This document shows, piece by piece, positions 1 through 9,896 of a stretch of 64,000 nucleotides of DNA; positions within the stretch are counted from its first letter, which is position 1; every line of letters starts with the position of its first letter. Below the pieces are notes generated by a model. That model did not search any database and was not told the DNA's origin. It saw only the letters and a list, made by a program, of their open reading frames with translations. Source of the DNA: Phytohabitans maris (GTDB taxonomy: Bacteria > Actinomycetota > Actinomycetes > Mycobacteriales > Micromonosporaceae); assembly GCF_031085175.1 (NCBI RefSeq), contig NZ_JAVHUY010000014.1:62001-126000 (forward strand). The letters run 5' to 3'. The position numbers and the translations under genes are program-made.

Positions 1-1
1 C

Positions 2-604
2 GACGCGCTCTACCTCCCGCGCGGCTGGCTGCACCGCGCCCAGGCCCAGGACGAGGCGTCGCTGCACCTCACGGTGGGCGTCAAGGCGCTGACCCGGTAC
101 GCGCTGGTGGAGGCGCTGCTGGAGCTCGCCGCCGAGGACCCGCGGCTGCGGGCCACCCTGCCGTACGGCCTGGACCTGGCCGACGCCGAGCAGGTCGAGC
201 CCGAGCTGACCGAGACGGTCGAGGCCCTCCGCGACTGGCTGACCACCGCCGGCCCCGCCCCGGTCGCCGACAAGCTCCGCGCCCGGGTGTGGCCGGCCGC
301 CCGCCCGGCCCCGATCCGCCCGCTCGCCCAGGCCCGGGCGATCGCCACCCTGACCCCGGACGACCGCGTCACGGTCCGCGCGGGGCTGCGCTGGCACCTG
401 GCCCCGGACGGCGACGAACGCGTGGCGCTGCGGGTCTTCGACCGCACGCTGACGCTGCCGGCCGGGTGTGCGCTGGCGCTGCGCGCCCTCCTGTACGGCG
501 GCGTGACCCGGGTCGGCGACCTGCCCGGCCTGGACAGCGACGAGGACCGGCTGGTCCTGACCCGCCGCCTCCTCCGCGAAGCCATCCTGACCCCGGTCGC
601 GTAG
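2..604 (+). CDS. JmjC/cupin-fold protein, C-terminal part
   Basis: The gene runs off the left edge; 200 codons of its 3' part remain and end at TAG. The visible N-terminal stretch (Y-L-P-R-G-W-L-H near residues 4-11, then S-L-H-L-T-V-G around 20-26) is typical of the last strands of a JmjC-type cupin, where a histidine helps hold Fe(II). The remainder is mostly helical, followed by a small region resembling the winged-helix C-terminal domain of ribosomal-oxygenase-like cupins. Such proteins are 2-oxoglutarate/Fe(II) hydroxylases; the substrate here is unknown. The N-terminal metal site HxD is outside the window, so activity cannot be judged. Confidence 0.7.
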   Translation, partial: DALYLPRGWLHRAQAQDEASLHLTVGVKALTRYALVEALLELAAEDPRLRATLPYGLDLADAEQVEPELTETVEALRDWLTTAGPAPVADKLRARVWPAARPAPIRPLAQARAIATLTPDDRVTVRAGLRWHLAPDGDERVALRVFDRTLTLPAGCALALRALLYGGVTRVGDLPGLDSDEDRLVLTRRLLREAILTPVA

Positions 605-605
605 T

Positions 606-653
606 GATCGTGGTATTCCAGTGCCCCTCCGAGGGCACCTGAGTACCACGATC
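606..653. repeat. 48-bp palindromic repeat, family A copy 1
   Basis: Outer arms GATCGTGGTA / TACCACGATC (10 bp) enclose inner arms GTGCCC / GGGCAC, in a 10-5-6-6-6-5-10 layout. The copy starts 2 bp after the stop of the cupin gene and lies before the convergent end at 701, so it could act as a bidirectional terminator. Other copies of identical length lie at 24239, 24467, 43587 and 62003. Confidence 0.9.
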
Positions 654-700
654 TCGGCGAACGACCTGGATCTGGACCGCGGACCGCGGGCGGAGTGGCG

Positions 701-1351
701 CTAGGTGAGCAGGTAGAGGGCGACCGTCGTGGCGAGGCCGGTGGTCAGTACGACGGTGATCGTGGTGGCGTCCAGCGACACGTGGCGGCGGTCGGCGACC
801 ACGCGGGCCGGCCACAGGCCGACGAACGGGGCCACCAGCGTCACGACCAGCGCCAGCACCGGCAGCCCCACGGCGAGGTCGCCGCCGTACGAGCGGCCGG
901 CCCACAGCGCGGCCTCGCGGAGGGCGAACGCCACGGCGGCGCCGAGCGCGCTCAGCACGACCAGGGTCGGGAACGCGGCCTGCGGCATGCGGCCCGGCCG
1001 CCAGGTCTTGTCGAGCAGCTCGGACGCCATCGCGATCAGCTGGTCCGGGTCGTACTCCTCGTCGGTGTGCGGGTGGCCCGGCGGCGGTGCGGCGGCGTAC
1101 CGGGCGGCGGGCGGGCCGAGGCGGCGTACCGTCGTGCGCCAGACCTCCTCGGCCTCGGCGTCGATCCGGGTGACCAGCTCGGTGGCCGTGTCCAGGGCCC
1201 GCTGCGCGGCCTCGACGGCGCCGGCGGCCTCGTCGACCGCGCGGGCGGCGGCGGCGACCTGGCGCTCGTACCACTCGTCGGCCTCGGTGCGCTGCGCGTC
1301 GACCTCGGTGTATGTGCGGGCCAGCTTGTCGATGGCGGTGTGGTAGGTCAT
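701..1351 (-). CDS. coiled-coil protein with C-terminal membrane segments (last gene of FtsK operon)
   Basis: 216 aa, starting at the ATG that overlaps the TGA of the FtsK-like gene (ATGA), which implies translational coupling. Residues about 5-75 are charged and Ala-rich and look like a long coiled coil. Residues 80-130 are polar, with Pro and Asp/Glu. The last ~90 residues contain three hydrophobic stretches, around 130-155, 162-185 and 196-215, that read as transmembrane helices. I recognise no named family. In context it could be the membrane anchor that the FtsK-type ATPase lacks; that role is inferred only from gene order and topology. Confidence 0.75.
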   Translation of the reverse strand: MTYHTAIDKLARTYTEVDAQRTEADEWYERQVAAAARAVDEAAGAVEAAQRALDTATELVTRIDAEAEEVWRTTVRRLGPPAARYAAAPPPGHPHTDEEYDPDQLIAMASELLDKTWRPGRMPQAAFPTLVVLSALGAAVAFALREAALWAGRSYGGDLAVGLPVLALVVTLVAPFVGLWPARVVADRRHVSLDATTITVVLTTGLATTVALYLLT

Positions 1352-4038
1352 CCGCCCAGTCCGTACGGGATGACGACCTCCGGGGTGCGGTGGCGGGCGC
1401 GGTCGAAGTAGAGGGCGCGCCACGGCCTCGGGTACCAGGCGGGGCCGCCCTGCTGGGGGAAGAAGCCGGTCAGGTCGGCGCCCTGCACGTCCAGCGCGAC
1501 CCAGGCGCCGATCGCGTCGGTGCGGGAGCCGGTGCCGCCCAGGTCGTCGCGGAGCCGGTTGACGCTGCGCCACCAGCCCAGGACGTGGGTGCGGCGTTCC
1601 GGGCCGGTGTTGAGGACGCGGCGCAGGTGCTCGTGCCCGGTGCGGCCGCCCTCGCGGACGGCCAGCCGGGCCGCGGCGGCGTCGGCGGCGAAGACGACCA
1701 GGTAGTGCGGACGGGCGGTGCCCGACTCCAGCGACGGGTCGATCGAGGGGAGCAGGGCGGCCAGCCCTTCGGCGTCGTACCAGCCGGTGTCGGCGGGCAG
1801 GTCGGCCCGGAGCGCGGCGGCGGTGGCGGCGGCGTCCGGATCCAGGCAGGCGACCGAGAAGCGGGCGTCGCCGTCGGCGTGCTGGCGGGCCAGGGAGCGG
1901 GCGGCGGCGGCGAGGACCGCGCACGCCTCGTCGACGCGGGTGCCGAGCACGGCCAGGTTGCGGCCGGGCGAGCGGGTGAGCGGCAGCCGGGCGGAGCGGG
2001 CCTGTACGTCGATCGACTCGCCGAGCAGCGCCACCGGGTCGCGGACGTCCGGGCCGAGGGCCAGGAAGTCCGGCGAGGAGGCGAGCCGCGGCACCGCGTC
2101 GCCGTCGAAGAGGCGGGGCGGGCCGAGCCACGGCGGGCGGTCCTGCCAGAGCTTGTGCTGCAGTTCGCTCCACACGCGACGGTCGCTGGCCGCGGGGATG
2201 CGCACGACGCGGTTGGCGTCCGGGGCGCCGGAGTCGGCGTTGACCACGGCGTGGTGGCGGGGGAGCGTCTCGGCGGCGAGGTTCGCCTCGTGCAGGATGC
2301 GGCGGGCCTTGGGCAGGGCGATCCGGAGCGTGAACTGGGCGACCAGCGCCGGCCGCCCCCACAGCGCCTCGATCCCGGAGACGTCCTGCGAGGCGAGGAT
2401 GAGGTGGATGCCCTGCGAGCGGCCGCGCCGGGCCAGGTCCTCCAGCAGCGTGGCCGCCTCCTGGGCGAGCGCGTCGCGGCCGGTGAGCAGGATCTGGAAC
2501 TCGTCGATCACCGCCACGACCCGCGGCCAATGCCCCTCCGGGTCCTCGTGGCGCAGCTCGGAGAGCTTGGTGACCTCGTGCTCCTTGGCCGCGTCGGCCC
2601 GGCGGCGCAGCTCGCGGCCGAGGAAGCGGAGCAGCGCCAGCCCGAACTCGCGGTCGGTGTTGACGTTGACGCCGACCAGCCGTACGTGCGGCAGCCAGCT
2701 CGGGTCCCGCCGCCCCGGCGCGAACCGGGCGAACGACACCCCCTCCTTGAAGTCCAGCAGGTAGAAGGCGAGCTCCTCCGGGGAGTACCGGGCGGCGAGC
2801 GCGCCCATCCACGCGTAGATCAGGTTGGTCTTGCCGGTGCCGGAGGGGCCGGCGATCAGCGCGTGCGGCGGGTAGTCGGCGAGCGTGACGTCGACCGGCC
2901 GCCCCTCCGGGCTGTCGCCGACCGGGGCGGTGAGGCCGGCGGCGGAGTGCTCGGTCCAGAAGGCGTCCGGGATCAGGTTGGCGAAGACGGCCGGCGCCGG
3001 CCCGACCGACACCCGGTCGGCGATCTTGCGGCAGGTGGCGGTGACCAGCTCGGCCGGGGGCGGCGGGTCGAGCTGTACCGGCAGCGGCCCGCAGCCGGAG
3101 ATCTCCGCGCGGTACCCGTTGACCCGGATGACCTCCACGGTCTCGTGCTCGGCCACCGCGATGCCGCGCACGATCAGGTGTACGCCGCAGGCCGCGCCGG
3201 TGCGCAGGATCCGGTCCAGCTGGGCCCGCTCGTGGCGGGACGGCTCGTCGCCGCCGAGCAGCACCGCGACCCGCCACGGCTCGGGGCGCCGGCCGGTACG
3301 GGCGGCCATCTCGGCCAACGAGGCGTAGTCGCCGGCCAGCACCGTCTCGTTGATCCGCCGGATGTGGTCGACCAGCCCGTCCAGCAGCGGGGTGAGCCCG
3401 CCCGGCCCGACGAACGTCAGCAGCCCGGCCGGGGCCAGCGGGGCGAAGCCGGCCAGGCCGCCGCCGAGCCGCTCCGGGTCGTACCCGGTGATGTCGATCT
3501 GGCCGTGCGCGGTGCGGCCGAGCGCGCGCAGCAGGAGGCTGGCCACGACGGCGTCGCCGCCCTGCTGGACGTTGTCGACGAGCGCGACGTGCCCGCGGTC
3601 GAGGAGCGGCACGAGCGCCGGGGCCGTGTCGAACGTGCCCGGCCGGGGCCGCGGGCGGCCGGCGTCCGCGCGCGGGATCCGTATCTCGCCGACGCGCAGC
3701 AGGTCCGGCGGCTCGCCGCGGGCGGCCGGGGTGGGGTGCCAGGTGGCCCACGGCTCGCCGGCGGCGCCGGGGGCGCGCATCCCGCCGGCGAGGGAGGCGC
3801 GCCGGGCCAGGTCGGCGAGGGTGGCGGTGTGCCGCGCGTCGAGCTCGGCGAGGCGCCGGTCGCGTTCGGCGGCGGCGCGGGCCGGGCGCTGGGCGGCCGC
3901 CTGCCGGACCCGTTCCAGCCGGGCCTGGGTGGCGGCGAGGTCGGCCTTCGCCCCGTCCTGGTGGATCCGCGCGGCCGCGCGGGCGCGCGACAGGTAGGCA
4001 CGGACCGTCTCGACGACCGATGTCCGGACGTCAGGCAT
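1348..4038 (-). CDS. FtsK/SpoIIIE-type ATPase, tandem-domain, no N-terminal membrane segment
   Basis: 896 aa. The first ~90 residues form an Arg/Ala-rich coiled coil. Residues ~140-300 look like a degenerate RecA-like FtsK domain with no P-loop (D-N-V-Q-Q-G-G near 155). Residues ~370-600 are the intact ATPase, with Walker A GPSGTGKTN at 397-405 and Walker B V-V-A-V-I-D-E-F-Q near 507-515, followed by an A-S-Q-D sensor-like segment near 549-552. Residues ~690-890 resemble a third, degenerate domain. Three ATPase-like modules with only some active recall EccC/EssC of type VII secretion, but no transmembrane helices are present. It overlaps both neighbours in a four-gene operon. A DNA-pumping role cannot be excluded; no FtsK gamma domain is seen. 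Confidence 0.85.
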   Translation of the reverse strand: MPDVRTSVVETVRAYLSRARAAARIHQDGAKADLAATQARLERVRQAAAQRPARAAAERDRRLAELDARHTATLADLARRASLAGGMRAPGAAGEPWATWHPTPAARGEPPDLLRVGEIRIPRADAGRPRPRPGTFDTAPALVPLLDRGHVALVDNVQQGGDAVVASLLLRALGRTAHGQIDITGYDPERLGGGLAGFAPLAPAGLLTFVGPGGLTPLLDGLVDHIRRINETVLAGDYASLAEMAARTGRRPEPWRVAVLLGGDEPSRHERAQLDRILRTGAACGVHLIVRGIAVAEHETVEVIRVNGYRAEISGCGPLPVQLDPPPPAELVTATCRKIADRVSVGPAPAVFANLIPDAFWTEHSAAGLTAPVGDSPEGRPVDVTLADYPPHALIAGPSGTGKTNLIYAWMGALAARYSPEELAFYLLDFKEGVSFARFAPGRRDPSWLPHVRLVGVNVNTDREFGLALLRFLGRELRRRADAAKEHEVTKLSELRHEDPEGHWPRVVAVIDEFQILLTGRDALAQEAATLLEDLARRGRSQGIHLILASQDVSGIEALWGRPALVAQFTLRIALPKARRILHEANLAAETLPRHHAVVNADSGAPDANRVVRIPAASDRRVWSELQHKLWQDRPPWLGPPRLFDGDAVPRLASSPDFLALGPDVRDPVALLGESIDVQARSARLPLTRSPGRNLAVLGTRVDEACAVLAAAARSLARQHADGDARFSVACLDPDAAATAAALRADLPADTGWYDAEGLAALLPSIDPSLESGTARPHYLVVFAADAAAARLAVREGGRTGHEHLRRVLNTGPERRTHVLGWWRSVNRLRDDLGGTGSRTDAIGAWVALDVQGADLTGFFPQQGGPAWYPRPWRALYFDRARHRTPEVVIPYGLGG

Positions 4039-4912
4039 GGGTCTCCGCGTCGGGTACCGGCTCGGGCGCCGCCGGGTCCAGCGAGTCCGGCTCGCGGTCG
4101 AGCAGCCGCAGGAGGATGCCGGTGACCACGCTGCCGGTCACCGCGAAGTCGGCCGGGTGCGGCGGCGGCTCGTCGCCGTCCCGGCGCTCGACCGGCACCC
4201 GGCAGATCCGCCGCAGCTGGATGTCGAGGATCTCCGGGGGCAGGCCGGGCAGCAGCTGCCGTACCCGCGGCTCGACCGCCTTGGTGAGCGCCGGCAGGTC
4301 TTCGGCGCGGGGCAGGTGGCGCAGCAGGTCGCTGGCGAGGCGGTACAGCACGGTCGGGGTGAGCGCGGACAGGCCCAGCCCGACCGGCGGCTCGACGCCA
4401 CCCAGCTCGCGGTGGAGCCGGTCGCGGTCTTCGGCGCGCACGCCGGCGGCGACCCGGCGCAGCAGGTCGGGGCCCTCGGTGGCGGCCGAGTCGGCGCGCG
4501 GGGCGGGGCTGCCGTGGCCGGTCAGCTCGGCGACCCGTTCGGCCCACCACCGGCCGAGCGGCGGCGGGGCCGCGCCGGGCGCGGGGTGCGCCGGCCGCCC
4601 ACCCTCCGGCTCCTCCAGGGCGGTGCGCCAGGTGCCGTCCGGACCGGCGGCGCCGTCGTGGGCGAGGCCGATCGAGGTCAGGTACGCCAGCAGCGCGTCC
4701 TGCGCGACCCGCAGCGCCTGGGCGGCCTGCTCGGCGTGCTCCATCGCGCCGGCCAGCCGCGGCACGCCGAGCGGGTCGACGGACTCCTGGCGTACCCACA
4801 TCAGCAGCTCGCCGGCGGCGCGCAGCTTGTCGACGGCGACCGCGACCAGGCCGACCGGTAGGTCGTCCGATGTCGCGCGGACCTGGGCGCCGAGCTCCTG
4901 GACCAGGGACAT
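4031..4912 (-). CDS. unknown protein of FtsK operon (293 aa)
   Basis: Soluble and mostly helical, with no signal peptide or transmembrane segment. The N-terminal ~90 residues form a helical bundle. A Pro/Gly-rich linker follows around 95-120, then a second helical domain (about 140-265) that includes a repeated Leu-rich pattern and an acidic Pro-rich tail. I recognise no family or catalytic motif. It sits 7 bp after the 86-aa gene and overlaps the FtsK start by 8 bp, so it is almost certainly co-translated with the ATPase and is likely a dedicated partner or adaptor. Confidence 0.75.
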   Translation of the reverse strand: MSLVQELGAQVRATSDDLPVGLVAVAVDKLRAAGELLMWVRQESVDPLGVPRLAGAMEHAEQAAQALRVAQDALLAYLTSIGLAHDGAAGPDGTWRTALEEPEGGRPAHPAPGAAPPPLGRWWAERVAELTGHGSPAPRADSAATEGPDLLRRVAAGVRAEDRDRLHRELGGVEPPVGLGLSALTPTVLYRLASDLLRHLPRAEDLPALTKAVEPRVRQLLPGLPPEILDIQLRRICRVPVERRDGDEPPPHPADFAVTGSVVTGILLRLLDREPDSLDPAAPEPVPDAETHA

Positions 4913-4919
4913 GGCGTCG

Positions 4920-5180
4920 CTACAGCGCTGCGGAGTACTGCTGTGCCTGCTCCACCGCGGCCATCGTGGCGCCGAGGCAGTCCTCGAGCTCCTGCGTGGC
5001 CTGCTGCAGGGAGGCGCGGGCGGTGTTGACAGCGTCGTGGCCGCTGCCGTCCAGCGCGACGGCGAGGCTCTGCTGCGCCTCGTCGAGCTTCTCCTTCGCC
5101 GCGTGGACCGCTGCCTGCCCCTCGTTCACCTGTTGGATCGCGGCATCGATGGCCGACTTGACCTCGGCGACGCTGGCCAC
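4920..5180 (-). CDS. 86-aa helical-hairpin protein, WXG100-sized
   Basis: Starts at GTG 5180, with a strong AGGAGG (5188-5193 complement) 7 nt upstream. The 86 residues are almost entirely amphipathic helix: one helix about 3-43 and another about 52-86, with D-G-S-G-H-D at the turn. There are no cysteines, no Trp and no signal peptide. Length and two-helix form match ESAT-6/WXG100 secretion substrates, but the W-X-G turn motif and a C-terminal YxxxD/E are missing, so membership is not shown. It is the first gene of the operon with the FtsK-type ATPase, the position EsxA-like proteins often take next to EccC. Confidence 0.75.
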   Translation of the reverse strand: MASVAEVKSAIDAAIQQVNEGQAAVHAAKEKLDEAQQSLAVALDGSGHDAVNTARASLQQATQELEDCLGATMAAVEQAQQYSAAL

Positions 5181-5428
5181 GGCGGGACCTCCTGGGGGGC
5201 GGGGGAGGACGCTATTCCATCACGGTAAACCGGATGCCCGCTTCGCGGCCCCCTACCGTTTTGCCGCTCAGCGCGAATGAACGACTACGCTGCGCCGATA
5301 TTGGACGGGGTCGTCGCACGCCCTGTGTGATCTCTCCGCACGTGATCGGCTCGGCGGCCCAGGCCCCGCCGGTCGCGCGGCGTAGGCACGACCGGCCCCC
5401 GCGGCGGACGCGAATGAGCATGAGTGAC

Positions 5429-5803
5429 CTAATACACCGGGCTTAGGCTGCGGGGGCCGCGGACCTCGGCGCCCAGGGCCGCGACGCGCTCGCGCAGCCC
5501 GCGGTCGGCGGTGACCACGACGGTGCGGCGGGGGCGGGCGGCGGCGACCAGGTCGACGATCGTGTCGTCGCCCGAGCCGGGGGCGGCGACGACCCGTACC
5601 CCGTCGGCGCTGGCCACGCCCCGCGCCCGCCCCTCCACCACGAGGACCACCTCCAGCGGGGCCGGCAGGTCGGGCAGGCCGCCGGCGGCGAGGGGGAGCA
5701 GGGCGTCGCGGAGGCGCACGGCGGCGCCGGCCCGGTCGCGCCACCAGCCATCCGGACGGGAGCCGACCACATTCGCGCCGTCGACGACCAGGAGCGGCGT
5801 CAC
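5429..5803 (-). CDS. NYN/PIN-like domain protein (YacP-type), putative RNase
   Basis: 124 aa. V-D-G-A-N-V-V at residues 7-13 begins a PIN-fold NYN domain. Further acidic residues G-S-G-D-D-T-I-V-D lie near 76-84 and T-A-D-R-G-L near 98-103, giving the Asp quartet expected of a metal-dependent nuclease. Such proteins are often labelled 'NTP pyrophosphohydrolase' in actinobacterial genomes, but the motifs fit the YacP/NYN nuclease family better. The start overlaps the stop of the upstream 73-aa gene (ATGA), so the two are translated as a pair. Confidence 0.75.
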   Translation of the reverse strand: MTPLLVVDGANVVGSRPDGWWRDRAGAAVRLRDALLPLAAGGLPDLPAPLEVVLVVEGRARGVASADGVRVVAAPGSGDDTIVDLVAAARPRRTVVVTADRGLRERVAALGAEVRGPRSLSPVY

Positions 5804-6021
5804 GGCTCGACGCTCGGTGCCTCCAGGGCCAGCGCGGCAAGCAGTTCCTGCCGGTCGGCGAGGGTCGCCTCCTCGCGGGCCAGCAGCGCCGCGTACTCGG
5901 CGAGGGCGGCCGCGTCCGGCGTACCGGCGAAGCCCTCGACGAACCGCTCCATGTCCCGTACCGCCGCGGTGTGCCGCTGCGCCGCGCCCCGCGCCCGGCG
6001 CAGCGTGTCGTCGTCAGTCAT
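5800..6021 (-). CDS. small helical protein upstream of NYN gene
   Basis: 73 aa, starting at ATG 6021. It is a highly charged two-helix protein (about 5-30 and 40-65) with no cysteines and no membrane segment, and I recognise no family. Its TGA overlaps the ATG of the NYN-domain gene, so it is probably a co-translated partner. An in-frame extension up to 6210 exists but is Ser/Arg-rich, unlike a real N-terminus, and would overlap the divergent gene. Confidence 0.6.
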   Translation of the reverse strand: MTDDDTLRRARGAAQRHTAAVRDMERFVEGFAGTPDAAALAEYAALLAREEATLADRQELLAALALEAPSVEP

Positions 6022-6124
6022 GTCCACGTTGATATCCGATGCCGGCGCGGAACACACGGGTTTGGCGCGGTCGCCTGCCGGCAATGCGAAGCGGTGGGAC
6101 GATGGAACCCTTGGGGGTGATCTT

Positions 6125-6358
6125 GTGGTGGACGACCGCGACCCGGCGCTGGACCGCTTCGCGCGCTGGTGGGACGGGGAGGCCGACGACGACGAGCGGG
6201 CCACGATCAAGGCGGCGGTGGCCGGCAGCTACCAGATACCGCTGGCGCTGGCGACCCGCCTCGCCGAGCTCGGCGCGCTCGTCTCGCTGCCCACGGGAGA
6301 CCAGGACCCGCGGCTGCCCGACGCGTACGCGGACTACGCGATCAGCCATCCGGTCTAG
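6125..6358 (+). CDS. small acidic hypothetical protein
   Basis: 77 aa from GTG 6125; GTG 6128 is equally possible. A GGGGGTGA purine stretch lies a few bases upstream. The protein is acidic and helical (D-R-F-A-R-W-W-D-G-E near 10-20) with no membrane segment, and I recognise no family. It is divergent from the 73-aa gene, and its stop is followed immediately by the G/C homopolymer block. Confidence 0.55.
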   Translation: MVDDRDPALDRFARWWDGEADDDERATIKAAVAGSYQIPLALATRLAELGALVSLPTGDQDPRLPDAYADYAISHPV

Positions 6359-6366
6359 GGGGTCCC

Positions 6367-6431
6367 GGGGGGGGGGGGGGCCCCCCCCCCCCCCCGCCCC
6401 GCCGGGGGGGGGGGGGGCCCCCCCCCCCCCC
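6367..6431. repeat. G/C homopolymer double palindrome
   Basis: The order is G14, C15, a short GC spacer, G14, C14. Each G-run followed by a C-run can fold back on itself, and the two halves are also mutually complementary. It lies exactly between the convergent ends of the 77-aa gene and the S1 peptidase gene, where a terminator is expected. Homopolymers this long are unusual in cloned or assembled DNA, so the run lengths may be unreliable. Confidence 0.85.
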
Positions 6432-6444
6432 GGCCGGCTGGCTC

Positions 6445-7995
<1,551 letters not shown>

Positions 7996-8051
7996 TCAGG
8001 TGGGTAATACCGCGCCGTACCGCTCCGGAGAGCCGGCTGTGTCCGGGGAGG

Positions 8052-9023
8052 TCAGATGGGGGCGACCTGCTGGGCGCCGAATGGGGGGTTGTCGGTGAGC
8101 CAGCGTTGGTAGAGGGGGTTGCGGCCGACCATGTCCTCGTAGGCGGCGACCGCGTGGCCGAGCACGTCGTCGGCGAACTTCGCCGCCAGCGACTCGGGGT
8201 GCCAGCCGAGCACCAGCCGCCAGCGCAGCGGCGCGCCGGCGATCGGGCGGGTGACCAGGCCGCTGACCGGGCGGAACGTGGCCTGGCACAGCGCCACCGC
8301 CTCGCCCGACTCGACCATGTCGATGCATCCGCGGATGTCCGTCTCGTACACCTTCCGGGGGGTGAAACCGGACCGCGCGCAGGCCGCGGCGAAACAGTCG
8401 GCGAAGCAGCCGTCGCCGGGCGCGGCGACCCACTGGGCCTCGGCGAGGTCGGCCAGGTCGACCTCGTCGCGGGTGGCCAGCGCGTGCGCGGTGGGCAGCA
8501 TGACGAAGACCGCGTCGACCGCGACCACCCGCCAGGCCAGGCCGTGCGCCGCTGAGGGCGCGGCGTCGCCGCAGACCCCCACGAGTACGTAATCCAGCCG
8601 CCCGCCGAGCACCATCTGCGCCAGCTCGTCCGCGTACCACGAGGCATAGGTGCTGATCTGCGCCTCCGGCTGCGCGGCGGCGAGGCGGTGCACCAGGCCG
8701 CCGACGATCGGGCTGTTGGCCCCGCCGACCCGGTAGCGGGTCATCACGTCCCCCGTGCCGGCGAGCCGGGCCGCCTCGTCCTGCAGCCCTTTCATCGCCG
8801 GCAGCAACACCCGGGCCCGGGCCAGCACGAGCTCGCCGAGGGCCGTCGGGCGCGCGCCCCGCCGGTCGCGCTCGAAGAGCGGGCCGCCGAGGGTGCGTTC
8901 AATGCGCTGGAGCTGTGCCGTGAGTGCCGGTTGTGCCAGCCCCAGCTGCGAGGCAGCCTTGGTGACGCTGCCTGTCTCCGCGATCGCGACGACCACCTTG
9001 AGGTGCCGCAACTCCAGGTTCAT
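8052..9023 (-). CDS. LysR-family transcriptional regulator
   Basis: 323 aa from ATG 9023 (M-N-L-E-L-R-H-L), the usual LysR start; upstream in-frame sequence is non-coding in character. Residues 3-62 hold the winged HTH (A-A-S-Q-L-G-L-A-Q-P-A-L-T-A-Q-L). Residues ~90-300 form the effector-binding domain, which contains several cysteines. No divergent partner gene exists, so the target is unknown. A palindrome 78 bp upstream could be its own binding site. Confidence 0.92.
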   Translation of the reverse strand: MNLELRHLKVVVAIAETGSVTKAASQLGLAQPALTAQLQRIERTLGGPLFERDRRGARPTALGELVLARARVLLPAMKGLQDEAARLAGTGDVMTRYRVGGANSPIVGGLVHRLAAAQPEAQISTYASWYADELAQMVLGGRLDYVLVGVCGDAAPSAAHGLAWRVVAVDAVFVMLPTAHALATRDEVDLADLAEAQWVAAPGDGCFADCFAAACARSGFTPRKVYETDIRGCIDMVESGEAVALCQATFRPVSGLVTRPIAGAPLRWRLVLGWHPESLAAKFADDVLGHAVAAYEDMVGRNPLYQRWLTDNPPFGAQQVAPI

Positions 9024-9100
9024 AGCGTGACGGTAGGACCAACGTGGGATCCTCGGAAGACCTTCGGCTTGTGAAAGCTCACCCAAACGCCCGGCCGACT

Positions 9101-9117
9101 GTAACCGATTGGTTAAC
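9101..9117. promoter_or_regulatory. palindrome upstream of the LysR gene
   Basis: TAACC and GGTTA arms flank a 4-bp spacer inside GTAACCGATTGGTTAAC. The first T and last A give the T-N(11-12)-A form of LysR sites. It lies 78-94 bp upstream of the LysR start, a common place for autoregulation. Assignment rests on sequence form only. Confidence 0.45.
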
Positions 9118-9124
9118 GGGATGA

Positions 9125-9721
9125 TCAAAAGAGCCGACTCGCGTACCGGCGGGTAAGGTCTTCGGCCCGGGTGGGACGGCCGGTGACCGCGTCCCGGAGC
9201 CGGTCGAGGAGCCCGATCGCGGGATCGGTGATCTTGTTCCACGGCGCGGTGGCCGGCGTGCCCGGATGCGGCCGCGTCGGCGCGGCCTCCTCGGCGGTCT
9301 CGATCCGGTTGCCGAGCCGCACGAGGTCCTCGGCGGAGGCGACCGCGGCGAGCCGGTCGAGCAGGTCCGCGGTGGCGTAGGCGTGCCGGCGCAGCTTTCC
9401 CTCCGCGCCTTCCCCGGCGCGCAGGGCCGCGAGCAGGTCGCGCGTCGCGGCGACCTCCCGGTCCGCGAGGGCCGGCCCCTCATCGGGTACGGCGGAGCGG
9501 ACGGCCGGGTAGAGGTACTGCGCCTCGGCGGACAGGTGCCGGGTGGCGGTCGCGGCCAGCACGTCGGCGAGGTCACGCCGGCGGCGGGGCGGCAGGTCCG
9601 GCTCGGCGAGGGCGGCGCAGAGCGCGGCGAGCCGCCGGTGCTCCTCGGCGAGCACGTCGGCGGCGCCGCGGCCGGCCGGTGAGCCCGGGGCCGGGGGCAG
9701 GGGCGGGAGGCCGAGTGCCAC
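9125..9721 (-). CDS. hemerythrin HHE-domain-like protein
   Basis: 198 aa. A four-helix HHE domain is suggested by E-E-H-R-R-L near 26-31 and R-H-L-S-A-E-A-Q-Y-L-Y-P near 61-72, plus a later R-R-H-A-Y-A near 109-114. Hemerythrin-like domains bind di-iron and act in O2, NO or redox sensing. The metal ligand set is not fully clear, and the C-terminal third (Pro-rich, then helical) is outside the domain. It is transcribed toward LysR, with 100 bp between. Confidence 0.7.
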   Translation of the reverse strand: MALGLPPLPPAPGSPAGRGAADVLAEEHRRLAALCAALAEPDLPPRRRRDLADVLAATATRHLSAEAQYLYPAVRSAVPDEGPALADREVAATRDLLAALRAGEGAEGKLRRHAYATADLLDRLAAVASAEDLVRLGNRIETAEEAAPTRPHPGTPATAPWNKITDPAIGLLDRLRDAVTGRPTRAEDLTRRYASRLF

Positions 9722-9896
9722 GCCGTCTGCGGTACCCGGTGCGGGGTTCCGGAAAACCGCCTGTTTTGCCAGGTCTCACCATTTTGTAGGGCTTTCGCTG
9801 AGACACGCCGCTTAACCATTGCCACCGATGTAACTCACAGATTACCGTCTGATCACCCCCTGCAACTTCGTCATCCCGCGTCCCGGAGGCTCACCC

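Noticed and set aside
5234-5446. 70-residue plus-strand frame upstream of the NYN gene
   Set aside because: No ribosome site, basic low-complexity product, and it runs into the 3' end of the NYN gene.
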